Assembly (NCBI GenBank): GCA_014361205.1 | Contig: JACIVZ010000005.1 | Span: 1-42,445, forward strand | DNA: 42,445 bases | DNA from: Methanomethylovorans sp. | GTDB lineage: Archaea; Halobacteriota; Methanosarcinia; Methanosarcinales; Methanosarcinaceae | Direction of reading: 5' to 3' | Shown: positions 16,681-25,032 of the stretch, in pieces | Position numbering within the stretch: position 1 is the stretch's first letter | Layout: each line of letters opens with the position of its first letter | Made by a program: the position numbers and the translations under genes | Notes under the pieces: model-generated | Told to the model about the DNA's origin: nothing | The model's input: the letters and a program-made list of their open reading frames with translations, nothing else | Database searches by the model: none

Positions 16681-17226
16681 TTATAGGAGTTTTACCTCAT
16701 GCAGAGTTTCGTAGATGGGACCATGCGGAGTAAGAGTGCTTTTCTTAAATTTGATGGTATCCACAGTCATTTTCCCCACTTCAAAATCTTTGAGAGATTC
16801 CAACGCAGTGATGAGTTCTTTCTTTCTGGAGCCAGAAAGATGTGTGATCCTTGCGAGAGTTGCATGGGGAATGAACTTTCGTGGCTCTTTTTTGAAACCC
16901 AGGTCAGACAATAATACTTCGACTTGCCTGTGAAGATACGAAAAGTCACCATCTGCACCCAGCCATACAATTCTTGGATTTTTCATAGATGGGAAAGCAC
17001 CTACTCCTGAAATGTTAGAAATAAATGACTTGCATTTCAGCTTATCGAGATTTTGAGTGATTTGTGCTATTTGTGTTTCATTGACTTCTCCCAAAAATTT
17101 CAGAGTAATATGTACAAGAGGTGGATCAACAGCTCTTAATCCAGATCCCATTAACTTTGACTGTATTGAAGAGATCTTTTCATGAAATTCTTCAGGCAGG
17201 TCCACTGCCACAAATGTCCTGGTCAC
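16681..17226 (-). CDS. thpR: RNA 2',3'-cyclic phosphodiesterase (ThpR/LigT, 2H family)
   Basis: A 181-aa protein of the normal family length. The two catalytic HxT motifs are H39-I-T41 (PPLVHITLKFLGEV) and H121-A-T123 (FIPHATLARITH). The enzyme opens 2',3'-cyclic phosphate ends of RNA and is thought to act in tRNA or other RNA end processing in archaea. The GTG start at 17226 is chosen because AAGGTG lies 5 nt upstream and the protein then begins MTRTFVAVDLPEEF, as in relatives; the frame open to 17325 adds an unrelated hydrophobic piece. In many archaea this gene neighbours cca; here cca is 16 kb away. Confidence 0.92.
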   Translation of the reverse strand: MTRTFVAVDLPEEFHEKISSIQSKLMGSGLRAVDPPLVHITLKFLGEVNETQIAQITQNLDKLKCKSFISNISGVGAFPSMKNPRIVWLGADGDFSYLHRQVEVLLSDLGFKKEPRKFIPHATLARITHLSGSRKKELITALESLKDFEVGKMTVDTIKFKKSTLTPHGPIYETLHEVKLL

Positions 17227-17342
17227 AAAAACACCTTTATAGAAGTGTAACTGAAAGCATAAAATAATGGCGCTGCAACTTACATAGGTACCTTTAATAA
17301 AGATTAGTATATATATAAATACCACGAGCCAAGAGGGAAAAA

Positions 17343-18275
17343 ATGGAGCAAAAGGGAATCATCGGTGGTTTTTACAGTGAACCAGAGGCTGCAGGTGAAA
17401 AAGAAAATTGTGTGGAAAAAAACCAGATTTTTATCCAAACTGCAGTGAAGCTAGCCGAAGAACTTGGCTCTTCCGCTATAATTCTGGCTGGAGATTTTTG
17501 TTTTGAAGATGTCAATACAAATATTCCTGTATACCATGCCTTCAGCGATCAAAAAGAACTCATTGACCATCTTATATATTCCTATGGTGGAAAAGGAATA
17601 CGCGATTTTACTGATAAGATGATTAACCAATCTTATCGCAAATTAGAAGATTTTGAAAACATAGCTGCTATTGAACATGTTCTTGGAAATATTTCTGATG
17701 GAACTGTTGTTGGAATTATTGGTAGCATAGACTCCTGTGCCATAGTTGTTCATGACCTAAAGGAAAATGAGATGGTAAAAAAGATACGAGAATGTGAAGA
17801 ACGTGTATCTTCTGAGGTTGTACGTGCTGTGCTGACAATTTGCTTTGATGTTGCTACAAAAGGACGTGAAGGCAAAAAAGTGGGTACAGCACTTATTGTA
17901 GGTGATGTTGATGAAGTCATGCAAAGATCACACCCCTTGATAATTAACCCTTACCTTGGACAGACACCTGAAGATAGCAACATTCTTGAAGAGCATAACT
18001 GGGAATCAGTCAAAGAACTTGCACAACTGGATGGAGTATTCGTTATTTCAGAGGAGGGTCGGATACATGCCGCTGGCAGATATCTTGATGTGGATGCCAG
18101 AGGTATCAATATTGACAAGGGTTTGGGCGGAAGACATGTGTCAGCAGCGGCAATTACAAGAGATACTGTTGCAGTGGCTTTCACGGTTTCAGAATCTGGC
18201 GGAGTGGTTAGAATATATATAGATGGAAAAGAATTAATCTGCATCGATAAACCACAAAGGTGTATTCCTGCATAA
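17343..18275 (+). CDS. dacZ: diadenylate cyclase, archaeal DacZ type
   Basis: A 310-aa protein that makes cyclic di-AMP from two ATP. The N-terminal half is an alpha/beta domain with pyruvate-kinase-like ILAGDF. The C-terminal half is the DisA_N (DAC) domain with the DGA-like motif as D230-G-V and the second motif GLGGRHVSAAAIT (R264, H265), in the form seen in archaeal DacZ, where bacterial enzymes have GTRH. c-di-AMP in archaea is linked to salt and potassium balance. ATG 17343 follows GAGGG closely. It diverges from thpR across a 116-bp gap and is convergent with the acetate transporter, separated by a two-way terminator. Confidence 0.88.
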   Translation: MEQKGIIGGFYSEPEAAGEKENCVEKNQIFIQTAVKLAEELGSSAIILAGDFCFEDVNTNIPVYHAFSDQKELIDHLIYSYGGKGIRDFTDKMINQSYRKLEDFENIAAIEHVLGNISDGTVVGIIGSIDSCAIVVHDLKENEMVKKIRECEERVSSEVVRAVLTICFDVATKGREGKKVGTALIVGDVDEVMQRSHPLIINPYLGQTPEDSNILEEHNWESVKELAQLDGVFVISEEGRIHAAGRYLDVDARGINIDKGLGGRHVSAAAITRDTVAVAFTVSESGGVVRIYIDGKELICIDKPQRCIPA

Positions 18276-18307
18276 TAGTCTATAAAAAGATAATACTAAA
18301 AAAGGAA

Positions 18308-18334
18308 GACCGGTCAGAACCGGTCATATATTTT
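18308..18334. terminator. bidirectional hairpin terminator
   Basis: GACCGGT (18308-18314) pairs with ACCGGTC (18319-18325) around a CAGA loop. It is followed by ATATATTTT on the plus strand and by TTCCTTTTTT on the minus strand, between the convergent dacZ and acetate transporter genes. Confidence 0.65.
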
Positions 18335-18344
18335 GGGATCTGGT

Positions 18345-18917
18345 TTACATCGGCATTTTCATTCCAACTGCGTTCAGGACCAGTGCAGTGCCAAGGTAAA
18401 GTGCAGCAAGACCGGTGATAAGGGTTGTTGCTCCTGCGATTCCCAATGGCAGTATTCCAAAGAAGAAAGCTGCAAGGCTGAGGAAAGTTAGGTCAAGCAC
18501 TATAAAGACCACGGTTAGCATCTTTAGACCGATTTTTAATGTACCCAGTGTGAGCAAAATTGCTATGATTCCCCATACAAGTGTGAAAAATCCCATAGAT
18601 GTAGCACTTGCTGCATCCCATGTTGCATTGAAAAGTCCAAGTGGAGCGAGGTTTATGTATGAAAAACCGAGCCACCACAGACCAAATATGGTGAATGCTG
18701 ATGCACCGAATGTGTCTCCTTTCTTCCATAACTGCCAACCAGCAATTACTTCTGCAATGCCACCAAGCATAATAGCCATTGCGATTACCATAAGCGCGTC
18801 TGGCAGGATTCCCATGTTTAAAAGTCCTGCGAATGTAGCTGCAAACCCAAGGCCATAGAAACCTACTGCCGCCGGGCTTCCGGCTGTTGTATCTTTAATT
18901 GTTACTTCTCCTTCCAT
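18345..18917 (-). CDS. acetate uptake transporter (GPR1/FUN34/YaaH family)
   Basis: A 190-aa membrane protein with six hydrophobic segments. The family signature appears as SPAAVGFYGLGFAATFAGLLN just before and into the first helix (the classic form is NPxPxGL), and GGIAEVIAGWQLWKKGDTFG is the typical loop between helices 2 and 3. Members carry acetate or succinate with protons; in Methanosarcina the related AceP protein is an acetate transporter. The start follows GGAAGTGACA. Upstream at 18971-19003 is a pair of 15-bp repeats next to the TATA box, suggesting controlled expression. Confidence 0.85.
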   Translation of the reverse strand: MEGEVTIKDTTAGSPAAVGFYGLGFAATFAGLLNMGILPDALMVIAMAIMLGGIAEVIAGWQLWKKGDTFGASAFTIFGLWWLGFSYINLAPLGLFNATWDAASATSMGFFTLVWGIIAILLTLGTLKIGLKMLTVVFIVLDLTFLSLAAFFFGILPLGIAGATTLITGLAALYLGTALVLNAVGMKMPM

Positions 18918-19419
18918 AGTTTGTCACTTCCCATAATTTATATAATGATTATTACAATCACAAATTATACCGATTTAATTTTGTATATCGATTTAATTTT
19001 GTACGGCCCTTAAAAAATCCGGCCTGTATAAAGATTAATTCAAAGTTATATATGCACCGTAAACTATCCCAATGTATCCAAACTTAGCCAAACACCTCCT
19101 ACAAAAGACACTTTCTAATAGCAGTATATATGCTTTTTGTTTCTTTTAAAAGAGTAAAAAGATTAAAAGAAACAGCATAATTAATATCAGCTTTATAGAG
19201 CTTTGTAATGTATTCAAGAGATTTAATCTGTTTTTTTTAGTAAATAAATGCAATATATGGCATTTTTATCATTAAAAAAGATTAAAAATAACCTGTCAGT
19301 CCAAATTAAAATACATATTCATTATATATACTATGTTTTAGTAATTGTGATTGCGATAATTTTAAATACAATAAACAATATTTTACGTTTTTTTCTACGG
19401 AAAAAAAGTAAAACCACTT
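18918..19419. other. 500-bp AT-rich intergenic region
   Basis: Between the acetate transporter gene and the end of pelA. It holds the transporter promoter with its tandem repeats, and a 9-bp inverted repeat GTTTCTTTT (19139-19147) / AAAAGAAAC (19165-19173) with a 17-nt spacer. A 60-codon frame at 19248-19430 has no ribosome site and extreme AT bias, and I do not call it a gene. Nothing else is evident. Confidence 0.5.
18971..19003 (-). promoter_or_regulatory. tandem 15-bp repeats upstream of the acetate transporter TATA box
   Basis: CGATTTAATTTTGTA is repeated exactly at 18971-18985 and 18989-19003 (period 18 bp). On the minus strand, the direction of the transporter gene, they read TACAAAATTAAATCG and sit immediately upstream of GTATAATTTG (about 18962-18971), a plausible TATA box 45-50 bp before the start codon. 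This is where an activator would bind. Confidence 0.45.
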
Positions 19420-20460
19420 TTATATCTTAAATCTCAAAAGCGATGCAATTCCTCCAAGAGCCAGCAATTTCTGTCCCGGCTCAAAAGCAGTACTGAATAC
19501 AACTATAGACCCTTGGGACTGTTCCACTGCCTGCAAAAAAGTGTCAATTTCACCTTTTTCTCTTTCTTCTCTTAAAAGCTCATCACAGATCAAAAGTATC
19601 TCTATTGCACCATAATCAAGAGCCATTTTTACTTCTGATAGACCATAGGCCACCTTACCATCAATTGCTATCTCTTTTAAAAGCTCATCAATAAGTTTAG
19701 CCTCACGTGCGATCCTCGATTGCTCCATAATCCGATCAACAGCTCCCCTTCGCAACACTTCCTGAAAGCCGGACATACCTATGGATGCGGTATCTTCAAA
19801 AACTATTTTTGAAGCAAGATCCGGCTCTTTTTGCTGAACAAACTTAAAAAAATCCTCTTTTGTAAAACCAGGCCCTGAAAGAACGATTGACTCTGAACCG
19901 GAAATTGCATGCATCAGTTGCTCAAGAACTTCTTGGAAAAAAATATTCCTTAAATTCCCTTCCCTTTTGCCAGAAGATTGTGTAATGTGGGAGTAAATCT
20001 CAACGCCATAGTGTCTGACAAGACCGATATCTGCATCTCCCTCTTCCATTGCTACAATAATAACCGAGGGTCTTTTAGAAGCAATTTCCGCCTCTTCTAT
20101 CCTTTCAAGCTGGTCTTTTTTCCATGATTTGATAATGGATAGTTCAGTCCCTTCCTCAATATTAAAAGTATGATGATATCCAACATCAATTCCATGCTCT
20201 ATGACACCATGTACCCTAAGCCTATTGGAAAATTTGTGAAATTCCAGATTTTCAACACGTACTCCTAACCTAACTGTTTTCTTTTCTGCTTTTTCAGGTC
20301 TTAATTTATCAGTTGCAATATCAGCTTTTCTTTTGGTCACAGTAAAAACAAGGTCACCCTTTTCTATTATATATTTAAGATGCCATAGATCATCCAGCGT
20401 TTCAGCTAATAAAGATATTTCTCCCTCCATCCCTCGAAGGCTCCTTTTTATAACTCTCAT
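19420..20460 (-). CDS. pelA: mRNA surveillance protein Pelota
   Basis: A 346-aa archaeal Pelota/Dom34, full length. It begins MRVIKRSLRGMEGEISL with the Sm-like N domain (EDLDDLWHLKY-type piece LAETLDDLWHLKYIIEKGD). The central domain has VRHYGVEIYSHI and VLSGPGFTKEDFFKF, and the C domain starts near GAVDRIMEQSRIA and includes LLICDELLREERE. Pelota with aEF1A or ABCE1 frees ribosomes stalled on damaged or truncated mRNA. AGGTGATAGGTA precedes the start. It lies 76 bp downstream of rqcH on the same strand, so the two ribosome-rescue genes are probably one transcript. Confidence 0.95.
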   Translation of the reverse strand: MRVIKRSLRGMEGEISLLAETLDDLWHLKYIIEKGDLVFTVTKRKADIATDKLRPEKAEKKTVRLGVRVENLEFHKFSNRLRVHGVIEHGIDVGYHHTFNIEEGTELSIIKSWKKDQLERIEEAEIASKRPSVIIVAMEEGDADIGLVRHYGVEIYSHITQSSGKREGNLRNIFFQEVLEQLMHAISGSESIVLSGPGFTKEDFFKFVQQKEPDLASKIVFEDTASIGMSGFQEVLRRGAVDRIMEQSRIAREAKLIDELLKEIAIDGKVAYGLSEVKMALDYGAIEILLICDELLREEREKGEIDTFLQAVEQSQGSIVVFSTAFEPGQKLLALGGIASLLRFKI

Positions 20461-20536
20461 TACCTATCACCTGTATAAAAAAGTTAATTGTCAGGATATA
20501 ATATTTATTATTGTGGTACTACGCTCCTAAAGATTT

Positions 20537-22528
20537 TCATGTCTTTAAATCAGATTCACCTGGAGGTAGCATCATAGCTATTTTATCCGGAGAAGCTATT
20601 TGTTTTACAAGAGAAGGATCTCCTATTGTCTCCACATACTTCCTGTATATTTTTTTTGCAATATCATTCTGATTAAATTTACCTGGCACCAGCTCTAAAA
20701 CATAGCTGCCTGTTTTACTTATTGCAGACACAGGACCCCCTATAACTCTGGTCTCTTCTCCCATCTCAATTCCAATTGCAACTCCTACTGGTACATCTCT
20801 TAGATAGTTTCTTTCACCCCTAATAATAAAAGATCCTTTCTTTATATATTCGCCTGACTCAGGAGTTTTCGACACCTGATCAGGATTAACCCAGTAACAA
20901 TCTGCACTAAACTGGCCCGATTTCCAGATACTGGAATAGGATACTACAAAACGCGCCGCCTCTTCAATAGTATTTGGTGGTACCTCTTCACCACCAGTCT
21001 TGATTACTGTCAGTGGCGCACCTGGTGTTTGGGTGTGCAAAACTATATCTCTCTTTTCCATATATTTCACAAATATCTCCTCGTTTGTGTCAGCATCCCT
21101 TCCACCTATAACCAGGAAACCATCTGATGACACGAACCATCTGAACTTGTCATACCAGTGTTTTTTTATGCGAATAGCACCCTTTTTAGCAACAGGCTTT
21201 TCTTTTTTTTGCATCGCTAATTTTGTCTCTTCTATGGACCTTAGAGCTCCTTCCTGTTTCTTTGTTAGTTTTTTGGACTTTTCATAATAAACCTGGGCAT
21301 TTTGTGGGACTGTTTTGGTGACATCAATATTTATTTTCATGCCCATCAGTTCAAGAGTCAAAATACCAGTAGCTGAATCTATGCCCAATATTGATTTAGC
21401 CGCCGGAACAGAATCTTTTGCAGCCTTGATAATTGATTTTATTTGATCCCATGAATAACCTTTCTCTCTTGCACTGGAAAGTATTTTCAGAAGATCTTCA
21501 ATCATCTGATAATTTGCATAAATTGTTTCTGCTATTGCAGTTTGTTTCGCAGCTTCCTTCCCATATTTATCCACTGCCTCTTCCTGCTGCTTTAACCTAC
21601 GTTCCAAAAGGTTCACTTTTTCCTTTCTTACCGCACCTATCTGTTCGTTAATGGCTGCTGCTTCACGCTTGCCGAAATATTCGTCAAGAGCCTGGTTAAA
21701 AGATGGGAAATGCACTTTTGGAAAATCACGATAAACTTCCATTTCGATAGGAACAACATCTATTGACTTGGATGAATCACCCTCTGTTTTTTTGATGATA
21801 TATGGATCTAATTTTCCTGTGCGCAAAGGAAGAAAAGTCTCTTTCATAGCTCTAAGAAGCAAACTTATTTCTTCCGAACCTACCTCAAAAACCGGTAAAT
21901 TCTTGTTTATTCCGGCTCTATAGCATACTTCTTCTGAAAGAAGACCACCCAGATTGAATCTTGTTGCAATTGTACGGACTACATCCGAATCAGATGACTT
22001 GAAAACAGAAAGCATTTGTTCTTCAGTTACATCTAGAGGACTTATCTGAGCTTCAGGATAACTATACACTTCACCACTTCTTATCCTGCGCCCTTTGAAT
22101 GTAACTGGGTTCATGGGTAGAATTATACGTCTCTGTTTATCGATAAGCACGATGTTGCCTCTGGCAAAAAGCTCAGCCACGAGGACGGTTTCCACACCAC
22201 CCCTTATAAAACCAATCTCAATTATCCTGTCAAAATCATATTGCTTGATAGACACTATTCTGCTACTCATTATATGTTTGCGCAGTAACATGGGAAATGA
22301 CTGCGGTATTTTTGGGTTCTGAGATTTATATTGACTCAAATGGGCACGCTTTCCAGCTTGTATGACAAAATCCATTCTACCTTTACCAAAGACAAAGAGA
22401 TTTAAACGTATTTCATCTTCAAGTGGCTGATATATTTTCCCAACTTTGGCATCAATTATGGAAAGTTCTCCACAACTTAGTTCTGCCACTAGTGCTGCAA
22501 CATCTGCACTTGTCATTTCCTCTTTCAT
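20537..22528 (-). CDS. rqcH: ribosome quality control protein RqcH (NEMF/Rqc2, NFACT domains)
   Basis: A 663-aa protein with the full NFACT order. The NFACT-N domain starts MTSADVAALVAELS and includes RIVSIKQYDFDRIIEIGF, with the conserved D-R. Then come helix-hairpin-helix and coiled-coil parts at about 290-340 (NLLERRLKQQEEAVDKYGKE), a lysine-rich stretch, and the NFACT-R (DUF814) domain near 455-560 (KKHWYDKFRWFVSSDGFLVI, VLHTQTPGAPLTVIK). In other organisms it binds split large ribosomal subunits with stuck peptidyl-tRNA and recruits tRNA-Ala for tailing. Two ATGs (first and fifth codons) are possible; no good ribosome site favours either. The 106-bp gap upstream is shared with divergent priS. 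Confidence 0.92.
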   Translation of the reverse strand: MKEEMTSADVAALVAELSCGELSIIDAKVGKIYQPLEDEIRLNLFVFGKGRMDFVIQAGKRAHLSQYKSQNPKIPQSFPMLLRKHIMSSRIVSIKQYDFDRIIEIGFIRGGVETVLVAELFARGNIVLIDKQRRIILPMNPVTFKGRRIRSGEVYSYPEAQISPLDVTEEQMLSVFKSSDSDVVRTIATRFNLGGLLSEEVCYRAGINKNLPVFEVGSEEISLLLRAMKETFLPLRTGKLDPYIIKKTEGDSSKSIDVVPIEMEVYRDFPKVHFPSFNQALDEYFGKREAAAINEQIGAVRKEKVNLLERRLKQQEEAVDKYGKEAAKQTAIAETIYANYQMIEDLLKILSSAREKGYSWDQIKSIIKAAKDSVPAAKSILGIDSATGILTLELMGMKINIDVTKTVPQNAQVYYEKSKKLTKKQEGALRSIEETKLAMQKKEKPVAKKGAIRIKKHWYDKFRWFVSSDGFLVIGGRDADTNEEIFVKYMEKRDIVLHTQTPGAPLTVIKTGGEEVPPNTIEEAARFVVSYSSIWKSGQFSADCYWVNPDQVSKTPESGEYIKKGSFIIRGERNYLRDVPVGVAIGIEMGEETRVIGGPVSAISKTGSYVLELVPGKFNQNDIAKKIYRKYVETIGDPSLVKQIASPDKIAMMLPPGESDLKT

Positions 22529-22634
22529 AGAGCGAGTATAATGCAGGTGTTGACTATAAGGTTTATGACAAGAAAGTTATTATTAGTAATTGAGAAATTG
22601 AACTAACAAATAAACGAAACAATGCGATATAAAG

Positions 22635-23804
22635 ATGAATGAGAGAACACGAAATTTTCTTGTGAACAAATTTCAAGCTTATTACTCTCAAGCTGAAATA
22701 CGCCTTCCTCCTGAATATACCTCTCGTGAATGGGGATTTATTCCTTTTAGCGATAGCTCTGAAACTTTCATGAAAAGACACATCTCCTTCGGCTCTAAAG
22801 GAGAAATACTGGACTATCTTAAAGGAATTGCTCCAGCTCATGCTTATTACTCTGTTGCATACTATGAGTATCCCAGTGCACCAAAGATGAAAGAGAAAAA
22901 CTGGCAAAAGGCAGATCTTATATTTGATATTGACTCTGACCACTTACCAGGAAAAGTTACTTCTTATGCTGATATGCTGGAAAAAGGTAAAAAAGAGACT
23001 TTTAAATTAATGGATTTCTTGCTTAATGATTTTGGATTCGATGAAAAGAACATACATATTGTATTCTCAGGAGGAAGAGGTTATCACTGCCATATAACAG
23101 ATCCATCTGTATTACAGCTGGAGAGTCCACAAAGGCGTGAAATAGTTGACTATGTAAGTGCCAAAGGAATCAAACTCGAAAAAATACTTGACATAAAAGA
23201 AGTAATTGGAGATGCCGGAAGAGAAAGTGCAAAGACCATGGTATTTCCTTCAGAAGAAGAAGGTGGATGGAAAGGAAGAATAAACAGATATTTTGTTTCA
23301 TATCTGCAGGAAATAGTTGCCAGAGATGATGCCGAAAAAATTCTTATGGGATTTGAAAGTGTTGGTAAAAAAACTGCTCAGCAGATAGTAGAGGTTTTCA
23401 GAGACAAAACACAAGTAGATGTAGTTAAAAAAGGAAATATTGATGTTTTGTCAAAGGTGAACAAAAAAGTGATTAATAAACTTATAGAAGAAGGCATAAA
23501 ACAGATGTCAGCAGTTATTGACGAACCCGTCACAGGTGACATTAAAAGATTGATCAGGCTTCCCGGATCCCTGCATGGAGGTTCTGCTCTGAAGGTAATG
23601 TCCTTAAGTATTGATGAACTTGAAAAATTCGAACCTCTAAGAGATGCTGTAGTATTCAGTGAAAGGGCGGTAAGGTTAAAAGTTAACAAGCCTTTTGCAG
23701 TTCAGATGAAGGGAAAGGATTTTGATGTGGAAGCTGGCGAGCAGGAACTTCCTGAACATGTGGCAATACATCTGATGTGTAGAGGGGTTGCAGAATATGG
23801 ATAG
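22635..23804 (+). CDS. priS: DNA primase small (catalytic) subunit PriS
   Basis: A 389-aa archaeo-eukaryotic primase. The catalytic acids are in D98-I-D100-S-D-H103 and the triphosphate-binding motif is SGGRGYH (145-151); RLPGSLHGGSALKVM near residue 310 is the third conserved piece. It makes the RNA or DNA primers for replication with PriL, which is not in the window. There is no clear ribosome site before ATG 22635, and the message may be leaderless. The 3' end overlaps the GINS gene by 8 nt, so replication genes are coupled here. Confidence 0.95.
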   Translation: MNERTRNFLVNKFQAYYSQAEIRLPPEYTSREWGFIPFSDSSETFMKRHISFGSKGEILDYLKGIAPAHAYYSVAYYEYPSAPKMKEKNWQKADLIFDIDSDHLPGKVTSYADMLEKGKKETFKLMDFLLNDFGFDEKNIHIVFSGGRGYHCHITDPSVLQLESPQRREIVDYVSAKGIKLEKILDIKEVIGDAGRESAKTMVFPSEEEGGWKGRINRYFVSYLQEIVARDDAEKILMGFESVGKKTAQQIVEVFRDKTQVDVVKKGNIDVLSKVNKKVINKLIEEGIKQMSAVIDEPVTGDIKRLIRLPGSLHGGSALKVMSLSIDELEKFEPLRDAVVFSERAVRLKVNKPFAVQMKGKDFDVEAGEQELPEHVAIHLMCRGVAEYG

Positions 23805-24537
23805 AACAGAATTGAAAGATGTTCTGCGAAGTGAGAGCAGTTCTTCTCTTAAGCCTTTGAGTCATGATTTCTACGAAAGTGTGGCAAAATATATACGAGA
23901 ACTGGAAGAAGAAATCAGACAAATTAACAATCCTAGATCAGTTGAATCCAGAATGCTTGAAGACGAGCTTCAGAGTGCTATTACAGATGTTGAAGTAATA
24001 TTTTTGCGCAGGATTAAAAAAATCACTACGCGGGCAACTTCCAACGCTTTTTCCAAGAAATCACCGAATCAGGATATGGATAAATTATTACCTGCTGAAA
24101 AAAAAATCTATGATTCTGTATTATCTGCTATTAACGCTGCAAGAGGAGAACTACTTGAACCTATCTTAAATCCGGAATCAATTCCACCTCTTCTGAAAAT
24201 AACAGATTCTGGAGAAGATGTCTTGAAAAATGCCGATTTACTGGAATATGATCAAAACATAAATTCCTCAGAAAATCCAAAAGTTCATGGCAGGTCCGAA
24301 ACTGGAAAAGAGGAAAATATTTCCTCTGGAAACTTTTTAGGAATGAGAGGCAAAAGTAATATAAATGAAGAGTTCGTTGTTGTGCGAATACTGAAGGACA
24401 TACCTACCTTTAAGGCTTTAGATAATCGTAATTATACACTAAGTGCAGAAGATGTTGTTGTTTTGCCAACCCTTAATGCGCAGGGTCTTGTAAAACGCAA
24501 CGTTGCACATATCATCACGAAATATGGTTTAGATTAA
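23797..24537 (+). CDS. gins51: GINS complex subunit Gins51
   Basis: The 246-aa product begins MDRTELKDVLRSESSSSLKP and has the Gins51 order. A helical A domain includes ESVAKYIRELEEEIRQI and VEVIFLRRIKKITTRA. A variable linker (about 125-190, acidic and Ser/Asn-rich) follows. The small beta B domain at the C terminus has VVVRILKDIPTFKALDNRNY and LSAEDVVVLPTLNAQGLV. The GINS complex joins MCM and Cdc45/RecJ-like protein in the replicative helicase. ATG 23797 overlaps the priS stop; the TTG three codons earlier is rejected. It is followed 14 bp later by rpl44e. Confidence 0.9.
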   Translation: MDRTELKDVLRSESSSSLKPLSHDFYESVAKYIRELEEEIRQINNPRSVESRMLEDELQSAITDVEVIFLRRIKKITTRATSNAFSKKSPNQDMDKLLPAEKKIYDSVLSAINAARGELLEPILNPESIPPLLKITDSGEDVLKNADLLEYDQNINSSENPKVHGRSETGKEENISSGNFLGMRGKSNINEEFVVVRILKDIPTFKALDNRNYTLSAEDVVVLPTLNAQGLVKRNVAHIITKYGLD

Positions 24538-24551
24538 TAAAGGTGTAGATA

Positions 24552-24830
24552 ATGAAGATTCCAAAAAGATTCAGAACGCACTGCCCTTTCTGTAAAAAGC
24601 ACACAGAACATGTTGCAGAGAGGGTAAAGAAAGGAAAAGCTTCCACATTAACACATATAGAGAGACAGAAAAAACGTCAGATTGGTATTGGAAATAGCGG
24701 AAAGTTCTCCAAGGTGCCTGGTGGAGATAAACCAACAAAAAGGATATATCTCAGATACCGCTGTTCTGAGTGTAATAAATCACATCAAAGACCTTGCTTC
24801 GGGGCAAAAAAGTTTGAATTTGTGGAGTGA
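24552..24830 (+). CDS. rpl44e: large ribosomal subunit protein eL42 (L44e)
   Basis: A 92-aa zinc-ribbon ribosomal protein. [20 protein letters not shown] carries the first CxxC and [23 protein letters not shown] the second. The central basic segment [20 protein letters not shown] is typical. It binds near the E site of the large subunit. AGGTG lies 6 nt before ATG. It is part of the conserved archaeal order L44e, S27e, aIF2-alpha, Nop10. Confidence 0.97.
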   Translation: MKIPKRFRTHCPFCKKHTEHVAERVKKGKASTLTHIERQKKRQIGIGNSGKFSKVPGGDKPTKRIYLRYRCSECNKSHQRPCFGAKKFEFVE

Positions 24831-24836
24831 TAATAC

Positions 24837-25013
24837 ATGACGAAACCAAAAAGCAGGTTCTTGCGTGTAAAGTGTAATGATTGCGAGAACGAACAGGTTA
24901 TTTTCGGTAGCTCAAGCACTAAGGTAACGTGTCTGGTCTGTGGAAGAACTCTCGCAGAGCCAACAGGCGGTAAATCTAACATAACGACACATATCTTGGA
25001 AGTCCTAGAATAA
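24837..25013 (+). CDS. rps27e: small ribosomal subunit protein eS27
   Basis: A 58-aa zinc-ribbon protein: [20 protein letters not shown] with the first CxxC, then [19 protein letters not shown] with the second, and [15 protein letters not shown] at the end. Length and order are as in other archaeal S27e. It starts 7 bp after rpl44e, with GTGGAGTGAT as ribosome site inside the preceding gene, and is followed by aif2a. Confidence 0.96.
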   Translation: MTKPKSRFLRVKCNDCENEQVIFGSSSTKVTCLVCGRTLAEPTGGKSNITTHILEVLE

Positions 25014-25032
25014 AAATACATAAAGTGATCAG

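Noticed and set aside
19035-19100. 18-codon minus-strand micro-ORF (TTG GCT AAG ...) after a perfect AGGAGGTG
   Set aside because: The spacing between ribosome site and TTG is only about 3 nt, and no promoter or conservation can be shown. The match to the 16S tail may be chance.
19248-19430. 60-codon small membrane protein candidate
   Set aside because: Extreme AT bias, no ribosome site, overlaps the end of pelA, and no recognisable feature apart from a hydrophobic stretch.
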